Of a stretch of DNA of 64,000 nt, positions 60,419-64,000 are shown piece by piece. How positions within the stretch are numbered: position 1 is the first letter of the stretch; the number at the start of each line of letters is the position of its first letter. Source of the stretch: Palsa-147 sp049279675. Its GTDB lineage: Bacteria > Acidobacteriota > Terriglobia > Acidiferrales > UBA7541. The notes beneath the pieces are model-generated. The model was not told the DNA's origin, made no database searches, and was given only the letters and a program-made list of their open reading frames with translations. The stretch lies in assembly GCA_049279675.1 (NCBI GenBank), contig JBAPOP010000101.1:22347-86346 (forward strand). Reading direction: 5' to 3'. The position numbers and the translations under genes were made by a program.

Positions 60419-61714
60419 TTGCTCGAACGCATTTTTAAGCTGACTGAAAATCAGACGACTGTCCGCCGCGAGTTGCTTGCCGGACTGACCACGTTCATGA
60501 CGATGGCTTACATCATCGTCGTGAATCCGCGCATGCTGGCCGATGCTGGGATGCCCATCGAGGGAGTTCTTTTCGCCACGTGCATATCGTCGGCCGTCGC
60601 GACCCTCGTAATGGGCGTCTGGGCGAACTATCCAATCGCGCTCGCGCCGGGAATGTCGCTGAATGCGTATTTCACGTATTCGATCGTTCTTGGGCGAGGC
60701 GTACCGTGGCAGACAGCGCTCGGCGTCGTGTTCTTGTCGGGATGCCTATTCCTGATTCTCACGTTGACCAACGTTCGCGAGCAAATCGTTAATGGAATTC
60801 CGGACTGCTTGAAACATGGCACGGCCGCGGGGATCGGCTTGTTCATTGCATTTGTAGGAATGCGCAACGCGAAGATCATCGTGGCTAACCCCGCTACGTT
60901 CGTTTCGCTGGGAAATTTCGGAGACCCGCAGGTTCAGATTGCGGCGTTTGGATTGATTCTCACCGCGATTCTGATGGCACGCCGAATCGGCGGCGCAATT
61001 TTGATCGGAATTGTTGTGACGACTCTTGCCGGCTTGGTGCGCGGACTCAGCCAGTGGCCTACGCACATCTTCTCGCTCCCGCATCCCGGAGGCACGCTGC
61101 TTAAGCTGAATCTCGGAGGAGCCGCGCGGCTTGGATTGGTCGAGCTGATTTTCATCTTTTTCTTCGTGGATCTCTTCGACAACGTCGGGACGCTTGTCGG
61201 CGTATGCGATCAGGGGAAATTCCTGCGCGATGGCAAGCTGCCGCGCGCGAGCCGTGCGTTGCTGGCCGATGCGATCGGCACAATTTTCGGTGCCGCTACC
61301 GGAACCTCCACGGTGACGAGCTACATCGAAAGCGCGGCGGGCGTCGCGGCAGGTGCACGAACCGGCCTCGGAAATTTGCTCATCGCGGCGCTTTTTTGCG
61401 CGGCACTTTTTTGCGCGCCGCTGCTTACGGCAATTCCGAGCTACGCGACGGCGCCCGCTCTAATTCTCGTGGGCGCATTGATGTGCGAGTCCATCGCCAA
61501 GGTTCATTGGGAGGATTTCAGCGAAGCGTTTCCTGCGTTTCTCACGGTGCTCGCCACGCCGCTTACGTTTAGCGTGGCGACTGGATTGAGCCTGGGCATG
61601 ATTTCGTTCACGCTGGTAAAAATCGGCGCGGGAAAGCATCGGGAGATCAGCCCGCTCATCTGGATTCTGACCGTGCTGTTTCTGCTACGATATGTCTACC
61701 TCGCGGTCGAATAA
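60419..61714 (+). CDS. NCS2-family purine permease (AzgA-like)
   Basis: 431 residues with 12-14 hydrophobic helices. The AzgA/PbuG-type N-terminus is LLAGLTTFMTMAYIIVVNP, followed by the substrate-binding PGMSLNAYFTYS and LFDNVGTLVGV with GTSTVTSYIESAAGV. It probably imports guanine, hypoxanthine or adenine with protons. The TTG at 60419 has GGAG seven bases upstream and gives the family start MLERIFKL; a TTG at 60395 is the alternative. A short tandem duplication encodes ALFCAALFC near residue 325. Confidence 0.9.
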   Translation: MLERIFKLTENQTTVRRELLAGLTTFMTMAYIIVVNPRMLADAGMPIEGVLFATCISSAVATLVMGVWANYPIALAPGMSLNAYFTYSIVLGRGVPWQTALGVVFLSGCLFLILTLTNVREQIVNGIPDCLKHGTAAGIGLFIAFVGMRNAKIIVANPATFVSLGNFGDPQVQIAAFGLILTAILMARRIGGAILIGIVVTTLAGLVRGLSQWPTHIFSLPHPGGTLLKLNLGGAARLGLVELIFIFFFVDLFDNVGTLVGVCDQGKFLRDGKLPRASRALLADAIGTIFGAATGTSTVTSYIESAAGVAAGARTGLGNLLIAALFCAALFCAPLLTAIPSYATAPALILVGALMCESIAKVHWEDFSEAFPAFLTVLATPLTFSVATGLSLGMISFTLVKIGAGKHREISPLIWILTVLFLLRYVYLAVE

Positions 61715-61738
61715 CACGTCGGCGCCGCGATTCGCATC

Positions 61739-62713
61739 GTGAAAGTTGGAAACGTGACTCGCTACGCCATTGGTGTGGATATCGGCGGGACGAAGGTGGC
61801 CGCCGGCCTTGTAAACGAGGGCGGCGAGATTGCAGTCCACGTGCGGACGCCAATGGCCGCGAAAGGCTCAGCCGCCGACGGGCTCGCTGCGGTCAAGTCG
61901 GCGATTGATGCCGTCTTCGAAGCAAAGCCCGACGCGCGTCCCGACATTTCTCGCATCGGCCTTTGCGCGCCTGGCCCGCTCGATCCGATCAAAGGCATCA
62001 TCATCAATCCGCCGAACGTCCCTTGCTGGAGAAATTATCCGCTGGCGGAGGAAATCCATCGTGCATACAGCTTGCCGGTCTGCCTCGAAAATGATGCCAA
62101 GGCTGCGGCGCTCGCAGAAGTGCGCTGGGGCGCGGGACGCGGCTATCGAATCGTGTTCTACGCAACGATCGGAACGGGCATCGGCACGGGCCTGATCTTC
62201 GACGGCAAGATTTATCACGGACGCACCGGCGCCGCGGTGGAAGGCGGCCACGTCAGCATTGACTATCGTGGGCCGAAATGCGCGTGCGGCAAGCATGGCT
62301 GCATCGAAACGCTGGCAGCAGGCCCGGCAATCGGCGCACGTGCGCGCGAAAAATTGCTTGCGAGTGATGCGCGGGACTCGAAGTTGCTGAGTCTCGCGCA
62401 TGGCGATGTGCGCGCTGTAACGAGCGAAATGGTGGGCGAAGCATTTGCTTCGGGCGATCTGATCGCAAGAGCGACCCTCGAAGACACCGTTGACTTGCTG
62501 ACGATTTGGCTCGGGAATATCATCGACCTGATCGAGCCGGAGATTATCGTGATTGGCGGCGGGGTGGCGAAGATGCTTGCGCCGTTCTTCGAGCGGATTC
62601 GTGAGAAGTTGCCCGAGTGGTGCGTCAATCCGGCGCCGCTGGAAATTCCCATCGTGGCCGCGCGGTATGAGGGCGATTCCGGGATTGCGGGGGCTGCGGC
62701 GCTGTGCGAATAA
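61739..62713 (+). CDS. ROK-family sugar kinase (probable glucokinase)
   Basis: 324 residues. The N-terminal ATP-binding motif is IGVDIGGTKVAAGLV, the sugar-binding LENDAKAAALAE, then EGGHVSID and the zinc motif CACGKHGCIE (C-x-C-G-x2-G-C). The GTG at 61739 has no clear ribosome site; a GTG at 61754 is nearly as likely. ROK kinases of this form phosphorylate glucose or N-acetylhexosamines. It lies 24 bases after the purine permease gene, so the two may be cotranscribed, although their functions differ. Confidence 0.9.
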   Translation: MKVGNVTRYAIGVDIGGTKVAAGLVNEGGEIAVHVRTPMAAKGSAADGLAAVKSAIDAVFEAKPDARPDISRIGLCAPGPLDPIKGIIINPPNVPCWRNYPLAEEIHRAYSLPVCLENDAKAAALAEVRWGAGRGYRIVFYATIGTGIGTGLIFDGKIYHGRTGAAVEGGHVSIDYRGPKCACGKHGCIETLAAGPAIGARAREKLLASDARDSKLLSLAHGDVRAVTSEMVGEAFASGDLIARATLEDTVDLLTIWLGNIIDLIEPEIIVIGGGVAKMLAPFFERIREKLPEWCVNPAPLEIPIVAARYEGDSGIAGAAALCE

Positions 62714-62745
62714 ACGCACGATCTTGAGGGCAGCTAAGTAACCCA

Positions 62746-62828
62746 AGTCCCGCGGCTAAAGCCTTCATATGTGCGACGGCTTGGTTCCGCTGGACTAAAG
62801 TCCAGCTTCCCCCTGCTGAAGCAGGGGG
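62746..62828. repeat. Two adjacent hairpins and a dispersed short repeat
   Basis: AGTCCCGCGGCTAAAG (62746-62761) is followed by the palindrome CTGGACTAAAGTCCAG (62790-62805) and by CCCCCTGC-TGAA-GCAGGGGG (62809-62828). The second hairpin has no T run. A close relative of the first block is at 63861-63876. It separates the convergent kinase and ABC genes. Confidence 0.6.
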
Positions 62829-62920
62829 CTCCCACCGAAAAACAAGAGAACTCCCACCGGGACGCAAGAGGGCTCACTTCACATCGGCAGAGTCCTCGAA
62901 CACGGAACTACCGCTGAAAG

Positions 62921-63721
62921 TCACCAGAGATGGAAGAAGCCGTCCTGGTGAACGATTTTCACCGAGACACCGAAGAGATCGGCGAGACGATGCTCCGTGA
63001 GTAGTTCGTCCTTGCTGCCGTCGGCGATAATTCGTCCCTCCCGCAGGAAAATAATTCGATCGATCTCCGGAATAATGTCTGAAATGTGATGTGTGACAAG
63101 CAGGATGCCAATTCCCTGCCGGGCGAGACTTCTCATCGTTTCCTGAAGATGGCGCTGTGCTTCGATATCCAGCGCGGTTCCCGGTTCATCGAACAGAAGC
63201 GTCTTCGGATCGTGGACGAGGGCACGGGCTAGCAATACTCGTTTTGCTTCTCCCGATGACAATTGAGCGACGGGCCGCTCGGCCAGATGAGAAGCATTGA
63301 GGCGCGCCAAGGCCGAGTGCGCGCGAGCGATAAATTCCGGTTCGATGCGATGGTGAGTGAAAATTCGAGTGCTGCTGAAGAAGGCCGAGAGGACGACATC
63401 GAGGCCGGTGGCTTCCGTCGTGCAAGACGCCAAAAGATCGGGCGAGACAATTCCAAGCAGCGAGCGAAGCTCGAAAATATCCCATTGCGCCTTCCCGAAA
63501 ATCAGAATGCGCGAATTGTCGCTCGCCACCGGGTAGCATTCCCGCGTGATCGTTTTGATTAGCGTGGATTTTCCGCATCCGTTCGGGCCCAGGATGCAGA
63601 CATGCTCGCCCGCAGCAATGCGAAGTGTGACGTCGTGAAGCGCTGTTCGAGCGCCGCGCATTACAGTCACGTTTGAAAGATCCAATAGCGCCGGATGTTG
63701 CGGACCGATGCGGGTGACCAA
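62921..63721 (-). CDS. Stand-alone ABC transporter ATP-binding protein
   Basis: 266 residues. Walker A is GPNGCGKST (~46), the signature is LSSGEAKRVLLARAL, Walker B is TLLFDEPGTALD and the switch His is in VTHHISDI. IFGKAQWDIFELRSLLGIVSP resembles YlmA/ModF-type ATPases. No permease is adjacent, so the partner is unknown or encoded elsewhere. The start is TTG at 63721 with AAGGA about ten bases upstream. Confidence 0.87.
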   Translation of the reverse strand: MVTRIGPQHPALLDLSNVTVMRGARTALHDVTLRIAAGEHVCILGPNGCGKSTLIKTITRECYPVASDNSRILIFGKAQWDIFELRSLLGIVSPDLLASCTTEATGLDVVLSAFFSSTRIFTHHRIEPEFIARAHSALARLNASHLAERPVAQLSSGEAKRVLLARALVHDPKTLLFDEPGTALDIEAQRHLQETMRSLARQGIGILLVTHHISDIIPEIDRIIFLREGRIIADGSKDELLTEHRLADLFGVSVKIVHQDGFFHLW

Positions 63722-64000
63722 TCTGTGGGGTCCTTCTTTTCTCGGCCCTTAAGGCTCAGGTCAAGTCAGCGTTTCTCCAGCGTATTGTAAGCGAGGTCGT
63801 AGTCGATGCGTGATGGTGTTGAGCGCAGCGAAGATGTGCGTGCGAGGAGAATTTAACAGGAGTCCCAGGGCTAAAGAGTCTGTGTGAGGACTCTGTGGCC
63901 CGCGATTTTTGGGGCGAGGCAGCGAATGGATTTCCCCTCCGGCTTTCGTTTCGCACCGCGGCGGCCGCTAGCGGGCGCGCCAGAGGTGCGTCAGATTGTA
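63722..64000. other. Right-edge region without a supportable gene
   Basis: 279 bases. It contains AGTCCCAGGGCTAAAG (63861-63876), a 14/16 relative of the block at 62746, and the hairpin AGAGTC-TGTGTGAG-GACTCT (63875-63894). It probably includes the promoter of the ABC gene. Confidence 0.5.

Noticed and set aside
63756..63956. 66-codon minus-strand frame at the right edge
   Set aside because: Overlaps a hairpin and a dispersed repeat; no ribosome site or conserved sequence.
1..64000. CRISPR arrays, tRNA or rRNA genes, integrases or transposases
   Set aside because: No regularly spaced direct repeats, cloverleaf-like sequence or recombinase motifs were found by reading.

Overview
The window looks like chromosomal DNA of an Acidobacteriota bacterium, probably class Terriglobia. 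This is inferred from gene families and style: GC-rich genes, many GTG/TTG starts, operons joined by 1-4 base overlaps, a GH3/beta-lactamase fusion, a PAP2-Wzi fusion, an exporter with seven SLBB repeats, and dispersed intergenic palindromes of the kind common in that phylum. No rRNA, tRNA, CRISPR array or transposase was recognised. The first gene is cut by the left edge.

Layout. (1) 1-4.5 kb, plus strand: cell-wall recycling and synthesis (GH3/beta-lactamase fusion, murQ, murA). (2) 4.5-7.2 kb, minus: rpsO-pnp. (3) 7.4-10.9 kb, minus: a coupled operon of a GT2 glycosyltransferase, two tandem pyruvoyl-tetrahydropterin-synthase paralogues, folE and a threonine-dehydratase-like enzyme. (4) 11-15.1 kb, plus: a TlpA-type thioredoxin, then a copper module (CsoR operator, csoR, copA, small HMA-like protein) abutting the C-terminal remnant of an amino-acid permease. 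(5) 15.1-20.8 kb: a structured spacer, an unusual Cys-tailed TlpA protein, a small secreted protein, a Tat-signal protein paired with an amidase, a single-pass membrane protein and a ferritin-like diiron protein. (6) 20.8-29.9 kb, plus: a complete arginine operon argR-argC-argB-argD-argF-argG-argH-GNAT(ArgA-like)-argJ behind an operator/promoter with a perfect inverted repeat.

(7) 30-56 kb, minus: a 25 kb exopolysaccharide locus. In transcription order it encodes an unphosphorylatable receiver protein, a seven-SLBB exporter, a PAP2-Wzi fusion, a NusG/UpxY-type factor, Wzz, Wzx, an FkbM methyltransferase, Wzy, two glycosyltransferases, three enzymes for a UDP-L-QuiNAc/FucNAc-type sugar, a GT4, a WecA-type initiating transferase with a C-terminal extension, another GT4, a methyltransferase, and a DegT aminotransferase with a CapD-type dehydratase. 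A second degenerate receiver, on a LuxR-type DNA-binding protein, closes the locus. A GG-N10-GC element before the first gene fits a sigma-54 promoter. The parts describe a Wzx/Wzy-type pathway, but no BY-kinase (Wzc) or phosphatase is present.

(8) 56-64 kb: a Pro-rich secreted protein, a PEGA protein, a DrrAB-type ABC exporter, a ~1 kb spacer with a duplicated ~115 bp element, an AzgA-type purine permease, a ROK sugar kinase and a stand-alone ABC ATPase.

The most notable features are the control scheme of the exopolysaccharide locus (sigma-54-like promoter, dedicated NusG paralogue, two pseudo-receivers), the PAP2-Wzi fusion, the tandem pterin-synthase operon, and the duplicated element at 59.6-59.9 kb.
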